Counted from the first letter of the stretch, positions 36,091 through 45,298 are shown. The stretch: DNA of 64,000 nucleotides from Micromonospora sp. NBC_00421 (GCF_036017915.1 NZ_CP107929.1:2108001-2172000), one strand, 5' to 3'. Program-made: numbers and translations. Notes: generated from the letters alone by a model not told the origin.

Positions 36091-36449
36091 GCCGCTACCT
36101 GGTCGACAAGTTCCTCTACACAGTCGACCGCGACCCGGAGCTGGTCGAGCGCTACCGCACCGACCCGCGCGCCACGGTGACCTGGTGGGAGGCCGAACGC
36201 GCCAACGCCGTGCTGAACTGCCACACCGGTGAGGCGAGCACCTGGCTGCGCTTCACCGACGAGGAACGCGACGCGCTTGTCGCCCACGACCACGTCCGGC
36301 TCTTCGCCCTCGGCGCCCACCCGTTCCTGACGTTGACCCTGTTCATCGCCATGTTCGAGCGGGACCACACCGAGCCGATGGCCTACCAGAAGGAGTACGG
36401 CCTGCGGCTGGCCCACTTCTCGCTGCCCTACCCGGACATCGCCACCTGA
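36087..36449 (+). CDS. ligA: LigA-type small subunit of extradiol ring-cleavage dioxygenase
   Basis: 120 aa, normal length for the alpha subunit. It begins MSRYLVDKFLYTVDRDPELV and contains ALGAHPFLTLTLFIAMFERD, which are typical of the LigA half of LigAB-type protocatechuate 4,5-dioxygenases. LigA helps form the active site but does not bind the iron alone. Its partner LigB is truncated, so this intact gene probably has no function in ring cleavage now. It overlaps ligB by 4 bp and the following oxidoreductase by 1 bp (TGATG), showing the original operon order ligB-ligA-oxidoreductase. Confidence 0.85.
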   Translation: MSRYLVDKFLYTVDRDPELVERYRTDPRATVTWWEAERANAVLNCHTGEASTWLRFTDEERDALVAHDHVRLFALGAHPFLTLTLFIAMFERDHTEPMAYQKEYGLRLAHFSLPYPDIAT

Positions 36450-37471
36450 TGGCCGCCGCACCCGACACCGGGCCGGCCGCCGGGGAACCCGCCGCCGCGC
36501 TGATGCCCGCCGTCGTCGTCACCGGTCACGGCGCGCCGCCCGTCGTGGTCGAGCGCCCCCGCCCGGTCCCGGCCGAGGGCGAGGTGCGGGTACGGGTCAC
36601 CGCCGCGCCGCTGACCCCGCTGGACCTGCTCTGCGCCTCGGGCACCTCCTACCTGGGCGCCCCGGCGCTGCCGTACGTCCCCGGGGTGCAGGGTGTGGGC
36701 ACCCTGGACGACGGCACCCCGGTCTGGTTCCCGACCCGGGCGGGCCTGGCCCCCGGCGACGGCAGCCTGGCCGGGTACGCGGTGGTGCCCGCAGCCGATC
36801 CGGTGCCCCTGCCCGACGGCGTGGACCACCGCCTGGTGGCGGCCCTCGGGCTCTCGGCGGTCGCCGCCTGGGCGGCGCTGACCCTGCGGGGTGGCCTGCG
36901 TCCCGGGGAGGTGGTGCTGGTACTGGCGGCCGGTGGCACCGTCGGCCAGGCGGCGGTGCAGCTCGCCCGGCTCGCCGGGGCGGGACGGGTGGTCGCGGCC
37001 TGCCGGTCCGACGCCGCCGTCTACTCCGCCCGCCGCTCGGGCGCGGACGCGGTGGTCCGGCTCACCGCCGCCGACGAGCCGGAGACCCTCGCCCGGCGTT
37101 TCCGGCACGCCGCCGACGGCCCGGTCGACCTGGTGCTGGACCCTCTGTTCGGGGTGCCGGCGGCAGCGGCCCTGCGCGCCCTGGCCCCGGGTGGCCGGTT
37201 GGTCAACCTCGGTGGATCGGCGGCACCGACCGCCACGATCGACTCGGCGACCCTGCGCGGTGGGTCGTTGCGCATCCTGGGCTACACCAACAGCGAGTTG
37301 ACCGCCGCCGAACGCGCGACGGCGATCGCCGTGGTGGCCGGGCACGCCGCCGCCGGCCGGTTGACCGTCACCCACCAGGTACGACCGCTGGCCGAGGCGG
37401 CGGCGGCCTGGGCCGACCAGCGCGCCGGCACCACCGCCGGCCGCATCGTGCTGGTGCCACCACCGTACTGA
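36449..37471 (+). CDS. MDR-family quinone oxidoreductase-like protein
   Basis: 340 aa. The N-terminal GroES-like domain contains PAEGEVRVRVTAAPLTPLDL and VPGVQGVGTLDDG. The cofactor domain contains VLVLAAGGTVGQAAVQLARLAGAGRVVAA, a nicotinamide-binding motif of the zinc-independent quinone oxidoreductase group (the zinc-ligand Cys/His pattern is absent). The reaction is probably NADPH-dependent reduction of a quinone or enone. It is translationally coupled to ligA (TGATG) and was the third gene of the decayed dioxygenase operon. It is intact, but its original promoter was probably removed with the 5' end of ligB. Confidence 0.85.
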   Translation: MAAAPDTGPAAGEPAAALMPAVVVTGHGAPPVVVERPRPVPAEGEVRVRVTAAPLTPLDLLCASGTSYLGAPALPYVPGVQGVGTLDDGTPVWFPTRAGLAPGDGSLAGYAVVPAADPVPLPDGVDHRLVAALGLSAVAAWAALTLRGGLRPGEVVLVLAAGGTVGQAAVQLARLAGAGRVVAACRSDAAVYSARRSGADAVVRLTAADEPETLARRFRHAADGPVDLVLDPLFGVPAAAALRALAPGGRLVNLGGSAAPTATIDSATLRGGSLRILGYTNSELTAAERATAIAVVAGHAAAGRLTVTHQVRPLAEAAAAWADQRAGTTAGRIVLVPPPY

Positions 37472-37575
37472 TCCGCCCGCGCGCCCGCCCGGGCCGGCCG
37501 CGGTTCCCGTCGGCGGCTGACCGATTTCTGACCGAGGGCTGCTGTCGGCTTGCCCGTCGGCGCGAAGATGAGACG

Positions 37576-38157
37576 GTGCTCGATCTTCCCCCGCAGGTCG
37601 CCTTTTTCGTCGTCGACGCCGCCCGGACGGCCGTGACCCGGCAGGCCCCCGAGGAACTGGAGGTCTTCGACGCGGTCGCTGCCGACTGGCGGGCCGGCAC
37701 CGCCCCTCCCGCCCGCCCGTCGGGGGCACCAGGCAGCGCGGTCGGGTTCGGCATCGACATCTCCCTGGTAAGCGAGCTGTTCCTCCAGGCGGTGGCTGCC
37801 GCCACCAGCGAGGTGCTCGTCCTCGGGGCGACCGGTATCGGGGCGGGGATCCGGGCCGGTTGGCGACGTCACCGCCGACCGGCCGACCCGGCGTCGCTCA
37901 CCGCGTCACCGCCGACCCCACCCTCCGGCGACCAGGACGCCACGTCGTCCGCCGGGCGGGGGGTCGCCGCCACGTCGGCCCTTCCGCGCACCGGGGCGCC
38001 GGGACCGGAGGGGCGACTGGAGCTGACCGCCGAGCAGGCGGCCCGGTTGCACGAGGCGTGCCGGCGGCACGCGCTCGCGCTGGGTCTGTCTCCGGAGGCG
38101 GCCGACCTGCTCGCCGACGCCACCATCGGCGCGGCGGTCGTCCCGGACGACCGATGA
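37576..38157 (+). CDS. Protein of unknown function, coupled to the M48 protease gene
   Basis: 193 aa from GTG 37576; the ribosome-binding site is weak. The N-terminal part (about 1-100) has helical segments VAFFVVDAARTAVTRQAPEELEVFDAVAADW and SEVLVLGATGIGAGIRAGWRRHRR. A Pro/Ser/Ala-rich linker follows. The C-terminal 45 residues contain ELTAEQAARLHEACRRHALALGLSPEAADLLADA, a probable helical bundle. There is no signal peptide and no recognised domain. Its stop overlaps the ATG of the M48 protease gene (ATGA), so it is co-translated with it. It may be the soluble partner or substrate of the membrane protease, but this is only position-based. Confidence 0.7.
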   Translation: MLDLPPQVAFFVVDAARTAVTRQAPEELEVFDAVAADWRAGTAPPARPSGAPGSAVGFGIDISLVSELFLQAVAAATSEVLVLGATGIGAGIRAGWRRHRRPADPASLTASPPTPPSGDQDATSSAGRGVAATSALPRTGAPGPEGRLELTAEQAARLHEACRRHALALGLSPEAADLLADATIGAAVVPDDR

Positions 38158-41100
38158 CCGACCCGGCCGACACCCGCCGACCCGACCCGGCCGGGACGAC
38201 CGCAACCGTCCACGCCGCTGCACCCGTTGCGGGATCCACCGGCGGCGGGTCGGCGCCGGTCGACCCCGATGGCACCGGACCGGCCGACCCGCTTTCCGGG
38301 GACTTCGATGCCGCACCGGACCGGTTGGGCTGGTGGTACCTGCTCGTGGTGGCGGCCCTCGTTGCGGTCGGGGTCGGCGCGGGAGACCTGTACTTCCTCG
38401 CCGACCGGTTGCTCAGCCTGCCCTGGGTGGTGGCCTTCGGCGACTGCGAGCGGGCGTCCGGGGCGACCGCCACGAATCCGGTGCCGCCGGGGTTCACCGA
38501 CTGCCTGGCCGCACCCGCCCGAGAGCGGGCACTGGTGCTGCTCGTCGCGGTCGTCATCGTGCTGGCCTGCGCGGTGGTGCTGCTGGTGGCGGTGCCGGCG
38601 GTGGACCTGTGGCGACTTCGCCGTCACCGCAACCGCTTCACCGTCGGCGCAGCGGTGCAGCGGTTCACCGCGCTCTGCGCCGCCGAGGGGCTGACCGGCC
38701 GGGACCGGCCGCGCCTGTTGATCGCCGGTCCACCGGTCCGGCAGGCATTCACCGTCGGGCTCGTCGGCCGGCGACCGGTCGTGGTGCTCCCGGTCGGGCT
38801 CGCCGTGGCGTACCGGGACCCTCGACGGTTCGACCCGGTGGTGCGGCACGAGCTGGCCCACGTGCGGGCCCGGGACGTGACCTGGGTGGCCGCCGTCCGT
38901 GCCCTGGTCTGGCTGCCGCTGCCAGCGGTCGCCGTCGGCGGCCTGCTGGAGGTCGGCGCATTCGGACCGAATGCGATCGTCGCCGGTGCGTTCCTGCGGG
39001 CCGGACTACTGGCCGGCCTGGTCGCCGTGCTGGCGGCGGCACTGCTGCGGGCGCGCGAACGGGCGGCGGACCGGCATGCGGCACGACGTGACGCGGGGGG
39101 ACTGAGCGCCCTGTTGCGGTCGGGCGTCGGCGGCAACCCGCCGGCCCGGCGGGTGCCGTCCCTGCTGCGGGGAGTCTTCGCCAGGCATCCGACAGCCGAG
39201 GAACGGATCAGGTCGCTGCGGGAGCCGGCGAGTCGGCGGGCCGGTGAGCTGACCCAGGGGGTGGCGGTCGGCGTGGTGACGGTGGCGACCATGGCCGCCG
39301 CCCACGAACTCGTCATGAACGGGCACTACCCGGCGCTGGGCTGGCTGCCCCGGCTGGTCGACGTCTGGGTGGGCGCGGTGCTGATCGTCGGCGGGCTGCT
39401 GCCGTCGCTGCTGCGCCGGGCGGCCACGGCCCACCGGTCCGGGGTGGCGGTCGGCTGGTGGCGACCGGTCACCGGCACGGGCATCGGCCTGTTCGGGGCC
39501 ACCCTCGGCACCACCTGGCTGCCGTCGCCCGGCGGTACGGACCTCTTCCTCGACCAGGGGCCGGCCGCGAGCCTGGTCTTCGCCGTGGTGACCGCGGCGC
39601 TCGGCGCGGGCGCGGTCGGGTTCTGCGTACTCGTCGCGACGGCCCTGGCCGACCGGGCCCCACCTTGTACCCGATGGTGGTTCGCCGGGCACGTGACCGC
39701 CCTGGGTGTCACGGTCGCGGTGCTGTGGCCGGTGCCGGGACTCCCGCCGGTGTGGCACGATCCCGGCCTGGTGCGGAGCTGGCTGGCCTACGAACTGCCC
39801 GCCACCGGCTGGCTGCTGCCCGCCCTCGGACTGCCGGCGTTGCTCGCCCTGCGCGCCCTGGCCGTCGCCGGACACGGTGGGCGCGACGTCCGCGCCCTGG
39901 CCCGCCGGGTGGTCCGCTCGACGCGGGCCCGGGTGGTCGCGGTCGCCGTGCTGGTCTGCGCCGGTGGTGCGGTCGGGCAGCTCCGGCTCGCACCACCCGG
40001 CACCCTCGACGAGGCGGTGGGTGACGCGCAGGCCCGGTGGCTGCTCACCGCACTCGCCGGTGGCATCGTCCTGCTGGCGACCGCGACCGGATCGAAGCCT
40101 GCGACCGCGCCCGGGTCTGCACCTGCGACCGAGTTCGCGACCGCGAACCGGTCCGGACCTGCGACCGGATCCGACCCCGGCTCGACCGCTGAGGGTCGGT
40201 CGGTGTCCCGGGCACGGTCGGATCGGCTCGGCCGGGCGTTGCTCGCCGCGGTGGCGACGACCCTGGGGTCCGCGCTGGTGCAGTACCTGGATGCGGTGCT
40301 GGCCGGACGGTCCGCCGACGGGTCGGCGTTCCGGCTGACCGTGGGCAACCCGCTGGTCGGGTTGCTGTACCTGACCGCCCTCGGTGTGCCGGTCCTGCTG
40401 CTGCCCCGGGTGCGCCGGGCCGGTCGCCGCCGGTGGGCGTTGCCGGCCCGGCTGGTGCTGCCGGCGGTGGTGCTGGCCATGCTGACGCTGACCATGCTGG
40501 TGCTCGGGCCGGGGGTGCCCGGCACCCGGGTCCCGCTGCCCACGGTCGGCCCACCGTCCGTCCCCCGGTCCATCCCGGCCGCACCGGTGCCGCCGACCGT
40601 GGCAGCGTCCGGCCGGCCGTCCGACGCTGGCCCGACGGTGTCCGGCCCGCTGCCCGTCGCGGGACGACGGCTCACCGCCGCCGAGGCGCGGACTGCTGCC
40701 CGTGCGGCCCGGTCGGCGCTGCCGGCGTCCTGGGTGTCCCGACCGGTCACCCCCGCCGGCGACGATCGGGTCGAGCCCGCCGCGTGTGCCCCTCTGGCCG
40801 GGGACCGGTACCTCGACCAGCTCCGGCCGGGGGAGCGGGCCCGTGCCGAGACCAGGTACGCGACCCCGCCCGGCCGGATCGGTGTCGCCTCGACCACGGT
40901 GGCGGTCGGCGTCACCTCCTACGCCGAGCCGGTCTCCGGGGCTGTGTTCGCCGCCGCCGAGACCGCCCGGGCCGCCTGTCACCGGTTCACCGGCGGCGGA
41001 GTGCGGTTCTCCGTCGGGGGGCGGCCCGCCCCGGCGCTGGGCGAGCAGTCCTGGCGGGTCGACTACGCCCTGGCTGTCGGCAGCGGCCGGAGCCGGATCA

Positions 41101-41240
41101 CCGGCGCGACCGCTTTCGTCCTGGTGCGGGTGGGGCACAACCTGGTCACCGTGTCCGTGGTCGCGGTGGTGGAGCCACTGGACGAGCGGCTGCTCACCGA
41201 CGTGGCGACCACCGTGGTCGATGCCCTCGACCGTCCCTGA
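38154..41240 (+). CDS. Large membrane M48-family metalloprotease
   Basis: 1028 aa. A charged N-terminal region (about 1-58) is followed by membrane helices (about 61-85 and 122-150). The peptidase domain has the zinc motif HELAH in VVRHELAHVRARD (about residue 230) and the downstream acidic ligand in RARERAADRH (about 302), as in M48/HtpX proteases. Many further helices (about 385-780) follow. The C-terminal extracytoplasmic domain (about 784-1028) has two widely spaced cysteines (AACAPLAGD and RAACHRFTGG). The size and added sensor-like tail are unusual for M48, whose members are commonly about 300 aa. It may cleave membrane or regulatory proteins in response to an external signal. It overlaps the 193-aa gene by 4 bp and is followed by a hairpin. 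Confidence 0.85.
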   Translation: MTDPADTRRPDPAGTTATVHAAAPVAGSTGGGSAPVDPDGTGPADPLSGDFDAAPDRLGWWYLLVVAALVAVGVGAGDLYFLADRLLSLPWVVAFGDCERASGATATNPVPPGFTDCLAAPARERALVLLVAVVIVLACAVVLLVAVPAVDLWRLRRHRNRFTVGAAVQRFTALCAAEGLTGRDRPRLLIAGPPVRQAFTVGLVGRRPVVVLPVGLAVAYRDPRRFDPVVRHELAHVRARDVTWVAAVRALVWLPLPAVAVGGLLEVGAFGPNAIVAGAFLRAGLLAGLVAVLAAALLRARERAADRHAARRDAGGLSALLRSGVGGNPPARRVPSLLRGVFARHPTAEERIRSLREPASRRAGELTQGVAVGVVTVATMAAAHELVMNGHYPALGWLPRLVDVWVGAVLIVGGLLPSLLRRAATAHRSGVAVGWWRPVTGTGIGLFGATLGTTWLPSPGGTDLFLDQGPAASLVFAVVTAALGAGAVGFCVLVATALADRAPPCTRWWFAGHVTALGVTVAVLWPVPGLPPVWHDPGLVRSWLAYELPATGWLLPALGLPALLALRALAVAGHGGRDVRALARRVVRSTRARVVAVAVLVCAGGAVGQLRLAPPGTLDEAVGDAQARWLLTALAGGIVLLATATGSKPATAPGSAPATEFATANRSGPATGSDPGSTAEGRSVSRARSDRLGRALLAAVATTLGSALVQYLDAVLAGRSADGSAFRLTVGNPLVGLLYLTALGVPVLLLPRVRRAGRRRWALPARLVLPAVVLAMLTLTMLVLGPGVPGTRVPLPTVGPPSVPRSIPAAPVPPTVAASGRPSDAGPTVSGPLPVAGRRLTAAEARTAARAARSALPASWVSRPVTPAGDDRVEPAACAPLAGDRYLDQLRPGERARAETRYATPPGRIGVASTTVAVGVTSYAEPVSGAVFAAAETARAACHRFTGGGVRFSVGGRPAPALGEQSWRVDYALAVGSGRSRITGATAFVLVRVGHNLVTVSVVAVVEPLDERLLTDVATTVVDALDRP

Positions 41241-41254
41241 CCGGCAGCCCGCCG

Positions 41255-41274
41255 GACCGGCCACCCGGCCGGTC
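41255..41274. terminator. Hairpin after the M48 protease gene
   Basis: GACCGGCC-ACCC-GGCCGGTC is a perfect 8-bp stem with a 4-nt loop, 14 bp past the stop. It is GC-only, with no T-run, typical of actinomycete terminators. The 276-bp gap before the next gene otherwise shows no gene. Confidence 0.5.
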
Positions 41275-41516
41275 GGTCGGTGCCCCGCCACCTGCCGCAG
41301 CACCGCTCCCGACCGCCACGAGCGCACCCGGGGGCGGTGGGCGATCGCCGGGGGAGGAGGACCCGACGGGCCGGGTCCGGTTGCCGACAGCCGTGCTGGC
41401 CGACCGGGGGATGCGTCCGGGGCCGACCGACTGGTGGTCTGATCACCGACTCCGATGCGCTCGGAGGACCGATCGCGGCCGGTCCGCTGCCGCACGTCAC
41501 CCGCCGGGATGGTGCC

Positions 41517-43637
41517 ATGCGCCTGCACGTCCGCCGGTCGCCCGGCCGGGCGCGTCCCCGCACGGCCCCGTGGCGCGGGATCGGCCCGTTCCTCGCCCTG
41601 GCGCTGGTGGCCGTCTCGACCGCCGCGTTCAACCAGGGCGCGCTGAAGAGCCCCACCGTCGCGGACTACCTGCGGCGGTCCTCGATCGCTGGCCGCGACC
41701 TGCGGGTGGGCGTGTTCGCCGACCAACCGCTGCTGAGCACACCCGTCGGCGACAACCGGTTCACCGGTTTCGAGGCCAGCCTGGCCACCTTCCTGGCCCG
41801 GTCGATCGGGGTGACCCCCGACTTCGTGCCGCTGGAGCCGACGGAACGGCTGGCCGCGTTGACCTCGGGTCGGGTCGACGTCGTCCTCGCCGGCCTGGCG
41901 ATCACCGCGGAGCGGCAACGGGTCGTCGAGTTCGCCGGCCCCTACCTGGTCGGCCACACCAAGGTGGCGACCCGTACCACCTGGCCGCCCCGGTCCGGAC
42001 CGGGGCGGCTGTGCGTGGTGTCGGGGTCAACAGCCGAGGCCGAGGCCGCCCGGCTGGAGCACCGGATCCTCCTTGCCCCGGATCTGCAGCGCTGCCTCGC
42101 CGCCGTGCGCGTCGGCCGGGCCGACGCGGTCGCCGGTGACGAGATCCTGCTGCGTGGCCTGGTCTGGGCCGCGGACCCGGGGTGGAAGCTGGTCCCGTTC
42201 GACGGCACCCCGATCACGCAGATGTACGGCATCGGGGTGGCCCGTGGCGATCCCGCGCTGAAGGCCCTGGTCGACTCGTTCCTGGTGGCCAGCCTGCGGA
42301 AGAAGACGTCCGGGGCCTGGCAGGTGGCGATGGACGCCACCCTGCGCCAGGCGGGCTACACCGCTGCGCAGCCGTACGTGACGGGTCGGCTGCTGCGCGG
42401 CGCGAGCGACGGGCAGAACGGCACCGGAGGGGTCGTCGGCCTGCCTGCGGCGGTACCGCCCGTCGTGGCGGGGCCGTCCCGCCGGAGCCGGACGGTGGCG
42501 CATCGCCGACGTCGCCGGAGGTCGGGGCGGGTGGTCACCCGTCGACCGGTCGCCCTCGGGCGCGCCCCGGCGGGTGAGCCGGCGTCGAACGGGGCCGCTC
42601 CCGCAGCGTCCACACCGGGGGCGTGGTCGCTGCTTGTCGGTGTGCCGGTCGCGGTGTCCGCGCTGTATCTGTGGATCCAGTCCGGCGGTGACCGTCAGTT
42701 CACCCTGATGCTGGCCCAGAGCATCAACCCGATCACCTTCCTCGCCACGGTCAGCCTCTCCGTCGTGTGGGTCTTCCCCGCCGTACCCGCCCTGGTCTTC
42801 GCCATCGGCGCGGTGGTGCTCGGCGCGGCGGTCGACGACGCCGACCGGCAGCGGCTGCGTGCCCGGTACCCGGTGGCCCGCTGGACGGACCGGGCACCGG
42901 GTTGGGTGGTCTGGGGCAGTATCCTGGCCGCCGCCGCCAGCACCCCGCTGGTGTTCGCCCCGGCCTGGGCATTGGCGCTGTGTGTCGTCGGTCGACCGGG
43001 GCCCGGCGGGCGGGCCGGTGGACCTCGGCCGGGACGCGCCGTGGCCGTGGCGGGCCTGCTGCTGCTCTGCGCCACGATCGCCGGTGCGGCGTTCGCCAGG
43101 GGCGAGGTGGTGCTCGCCCTGATCGCCGGTTGGCCGGTCGCGCTGCTGCTCACCGGTGCCGACGCGCCGCTGCGTCCCGGCCAGGTGACCGCCTTCGTCC
43201 AGGCCGCCGCCGTGCTGACCGCGGTACTCGTGTCGGGTGTGCTGCACGCGGTGGTGACCACGCCGATCCTGCCGTCCACCGCGATCCAGGTGGCCGTTCC
43301 GACGGTGGCGAAGCCCACCCCCACCCCGTCCGGGTCGCCGGCCGCCGACCCGGACACCGCGGCGGTGGCCGATCCGCCGACACGCCAGTTGCGCGGGTAC
43401 GTCGTGTCGGTCGACGACGAGTCGACCACGCTGCTGTCCGACCTGGGCGGGGTGGAGATCGTCGCCAACGACGAGATCAGGTCCCGGGTGTCCTGCCCCA
43501 GCCTGATCGACCTGCCGGGCGACTCGGTCGAGGTGTTCGGACTGCCGCTGCGGGAGTCACTGCTCAAGGCGCTGGCCCGCAAGCAACGGCCGACGACCGT
43601 GCAGGACCCGCGCTGTCTGCTGCGCGCCGACGGCTAG
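41517..43637 (+). CDS. Solute-binding protein family 3 domain fused to a polytopic membrane domain
   Basis: 706 aa. An N-terminal helix (about 19-37) anchors an extracellular SBP_bac_3-like domain (about 45-285) with RVGVFADQPLLS, NRFTGFEASLATFLARSIGV, AALTSGRVDVVLAGLAITAERQRVVEFAGPYL and VGRADAVAGDEILLRGL. An Arg-rich linker (about 325-350) leads to several membrane helices (about 367-595) and a C-terminal soluble domain (about 620-706) with LRGYVVSVDDESTTLLSDLGG. The SBP fold normally binds amino acids for ABC import. Here no permease or ATPase is adjacent, so the protein is more likely a ligand sensor. The ATG at 41517 follows a weak GGGATGG. It lies 276 bp after the M48 protease in the same direction. 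I know no named family with this exact architecture. Confidence 0.8.
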   Translation: MRLHVRRSPGRARPRTAPWRGIGPFLALALVAVSTAAFNQGALKSPTVADYLRRSSIAGRDLRVGVFADQPLLSTPVGDNRFTGFEASLATFLARSIGVTPDFVPLEPTERLAALTSGRVDVVLAGLAITAERQRVVEFAGPYLVGHTKVATRTTWPPRSGPGRLCVVSGSTAEAEAARLEHRILLAPDLQRCLAAVRVGRADAVAGDEILLRGLVWAADPGWKLVPFDGTPITQMYGIGVARGDPALKALVDSFLVASLRKKTSGAWQVAMDATLRQAGYTAAQPYVTGRLLRGASDGQNGTGGVVGLPAAVPPVVAGPSRRSRTVAHRRRRRRSGRVVTRRPVALGRAPAGEPASNGAAPAASTPGAWSLLVGVPVAVSALYLWIQSGGDRQFTLMLAQSINPITFLATVSLSVVWVFPAVPALVFAIGAVVLGAAVDDADRQRLRARYPVARWTDRAPGWVVWGSILAAAASTPLVFAPAWALALCVVGRPGPGGRAGGPRPGRAVAVAGLLLLCATIAGAAFARGEVVLALIAGWPVALLLTGADAPLRPGQVTAFVQAAAVLTAVLVSGVLHAVVTTPILPSTAIQVAVPTVAKPTPTPSGSPAADPDTAAVADPPTRQLRGYVVSVDDESTTLLSDLGGVEIVANDEIRSRVSCPSLIDLPGDSVEVFGLPLRESLLKALARKQRPTTVQDPRCLLRADG

Positions 43638-43653
43638 GCGCGGTACGCGGCGA

Positions 43654-43713
43654 CGGCTGTTCACGGCGGTTCGGCTGTTCACGGCGGTTCGGCTGTTCAC
43701 GGCGGTTCGGCTG
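43654..43713. repeat. 18-bp tandem repeat, 3.3 copies
   Basis: CGGCTGTTCACGGCGGTT is repeated three times without any change (43654-43671, 43672-43689, 43690-43707), then CGGCTG. It fills the 99-bp convergent gap between the SBP fusion gene and the EamA transporter gene. No gene is seen in it. Perfect identity suggests recent slippage-type expansion. Confidence 0.9.
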
Positions 43714-43736
43714 CGCCGCGACGGCCCGCCGGGCGC

Positions 43737-44576
43737 TCACCGTCCGGCCCGGGACGCGCCGAGCCGGACACCCACCACGAGGGCGACGACGGCAGCGACG
43801 ACGAGCGGCAGCCGGGCCCCGCTCAGCGACAGGGTCTCCCGGAACGCGGTGGCTCCGACGGCCACCGCGGTGACCGGCTCGGCCAGGGTCAACGCGACAA
43901 GTGGGGCGGCGAGCCGGCCGTTCTGGAACGCGACCTGGTTCACCTGCACGCCGAGCAGACCCACCACCGTCAACGCCCACAGCCGTGGGTCGGCGAGCAG
44001 TGCGACCGGGTCGCCGTGCCACCGGGCGGCCACCGACTTGAGCAGCGCGGCGGCCATCCCGTAGAGGACCCCGGCGGCGACCCCGAGCAGGGCACCCCGG
44101 GTCGCGTCGTTCACCCGGCGGGCGACGAGCAGGCAACCGGCCACCGTCGCGCCGGTGCCGGCCGCCACCCACCACCACGCCGGGGCGCTCGGCTCGGTCA
44201 CGCCGGCCCGGGGGTCGGCGACGGCCAGGAAGGTGACCAGACCGACGGTGCCCACCAGGGTGGCGGCGAGGTCCCGTCGGTGCACCGGCTGCCGGTTCCA
44301 GCCGGCCTCGATCAGGATGGCCATGAAGAGCCCGCTGGCCAGCAGCGGCTGCACGAGGGTGAGCGGGCCGTACCGCAGGGCCAGGGCCTGGGCGGTCACC
44401 CCGACGAGGTCCGGAACCCAACCGACCTGCCACAGCCGGGTCCTCAGCAGCCGCGACAACAGCCGCAGGTCGAGCGCCTGCCGCCGCTGCTGCCGCTTCG
44501 CCGCCCGCTGGTGCAGCGTGGTGGACAGGGCGAAGGCGAACGCCGCCACGAGTGCGGCCAGCACCGCGGCGATCAT
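43737..44576 (-). CDS. EamA/DMT-superfamily membrane transporter
   Basis: 279 aa with about ten hydrophobic helices, the DMT layout of two five-helix halves. Recognisable features are the N-terminal MIAAVLAALVAAFAFALSTT, LTLVQPLLASGLFMAI and the second-half ALTLAEPVTAVAVGATAFRETL, the last being the typical EamA pre-terminal motif. Its ATG overlaps the deacetylase stop by 4 bp (ATGA), making it the third gene of the glycosyltransferase-deacetylase operon. It could move a lipid-linked or small sugar intermediate across the membrane, but DMT substrates cannot be deduced from sequence. Confidence 0.88.
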   Translation of the reverse strand: MIAAVLAALVAAFAFALSTTLHQRAAKRQQRRQALDLRLLSRLLRTRLWQVGWVPDLVGVTAQALALRYGPLTLVQPLLASGLFMAILIEAGWNRQPVHRRDLAATLVGTVGLVTFLAVADPRAGVTEPSAPAWWWVAAGTGATVAGCLLVARRVNDATRGALLGVAAGVLYGMAAALLKSVAARWHGDPVALLADPRLWALTVVGLLGVQVNQVAFQNGRLAAPLVALTLAEPVTAVAVGATAFRETLSLSGARLPLVVAAVVALVVGVRLGASRAGR

Positions 44577-45298
44577 GCCCCGGCCAGGTGACTGCCGAGC
44601 GGGCCCACCGTCCAGCCCCGTCGGTGGCACTCGTCGAGCAGGTATGGCAACGCGTCGAGAGTCGAGCGCCACGCACCGGGCGCCGCCGTGCAGGAGGAGT
44701 CGTGCAGCAGGACCGTGCCGCCGCCGGCGAGTCCACCCCGGATCTCGGTGAGCACCGATCCGGCGTCGGCCGAGCGGATCCAGTCCCGACCCCAGCAGGT
44801 CCAGAGCACCGGCCGCAGGCCCAGCCGCCGGGCGGCGAGCAGCGCCGATCCGGTCAACACCCCGTACGGTGGACGGAAGAACCGGGGGGTGCGCCCGGTC
44901 ACGGTGGTGATCAGCGCTCGCCCGGCGGCGATGTCCCGGCCGGTGGCCAGCGGACCGCGCAGCAGCAGGTTGCGGTGTTCCCAGCCATGCAGGGCGACCT
45001 CGTGCCCGGCGGCGACGAGCTGCCGGCCGAGTTCGGGTGAGCGCCGCAGCATCGCGCCCAGCAGGAAGAACGTGGCCCGTACCCGGTGTGCCGCCAGCAC
45101 CTCCAGGAAGTGGGGCGTGGACTGCGGATCCGGGCCGTCGTCGAAGGTCAGCGCGATCCGGTCCGGCGGGCCCACCCCGTCGAGCCGGTGCAGGAGACGT
45201 CCCCGCAGCGCCGGCACTGCGGTGACCGCCGGGGCCAGCTGCAGGGCGCCGAGCGCGACCAGTCCGGTCGCCCACCGCCCTGCCGTCCGCTGCCTCAC
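44573..45298 (-). CDS. Polysaccharide deacetylase (NodB-type, CE4)
   Basis: 241 aa from GTG 45298, overlapping the upstream glycosyltransferase stop (GTGA). A short N-terminal hydrophobic segment (about 10-30) suggests membrane attachment or secretion. All CE4 motifs are present: TFDDGP (51-56, metal and catalytic Asp), HGWEH (104-108, metal His pair), RPPYG (142-146), WGRDW (169-173) and LLHDS (about 197-201, catalytic His). It should remove N-acetyl groups from an N-acetylhexosamine-containing glycan in a metal-dependent way. The partner glycosyltransferase suggests a glycolipid or cell-envelope glycan as substrate. Confidence 0.92.
   Translation of the reverse strand: MRQRTAGRWATGLVALGALQLAPAVTAVPALRGRLLHRLDGVGPPDRIALTFDDGPDPQSTPHFLEVLAAHRVRATFFLLGAMLRRSPELGRQLVAAGHEVALHGWEHRNLLLRGPLATGRDIAAGRALITTVTGRTPRFFRPPYGVLTGSALLAARRLGLRPVLWTCWGRDWIRSADAGSVLTEIRGGLAGGGTVLLHDSSCTAAPGAWRSTLDALPYLLDECHRRGWTVGPLGSHLAGA

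Noticed and set aside
41280..41516. N-terminal extension of the SBP fusion protein
   Set aside because: The upstream frame is Arg/Pro-rich and without a ribosome-binding site. ATG 41517 places a membrane helix and then the SBP domain near the N-terminus.
39006..41957. A 983-aa minus-strand frame opposite the M48 and SBP genes
   Set aside because: Gly/Gln/Arg/Pro-rich shadow product crossing two real genes and their terminator; no recognisable domain.
43654..43713. Tandem repeats considered as a CRISPR array
   Set aside because: The 18-bp units abut directly without spacers, and no cas gene is present.
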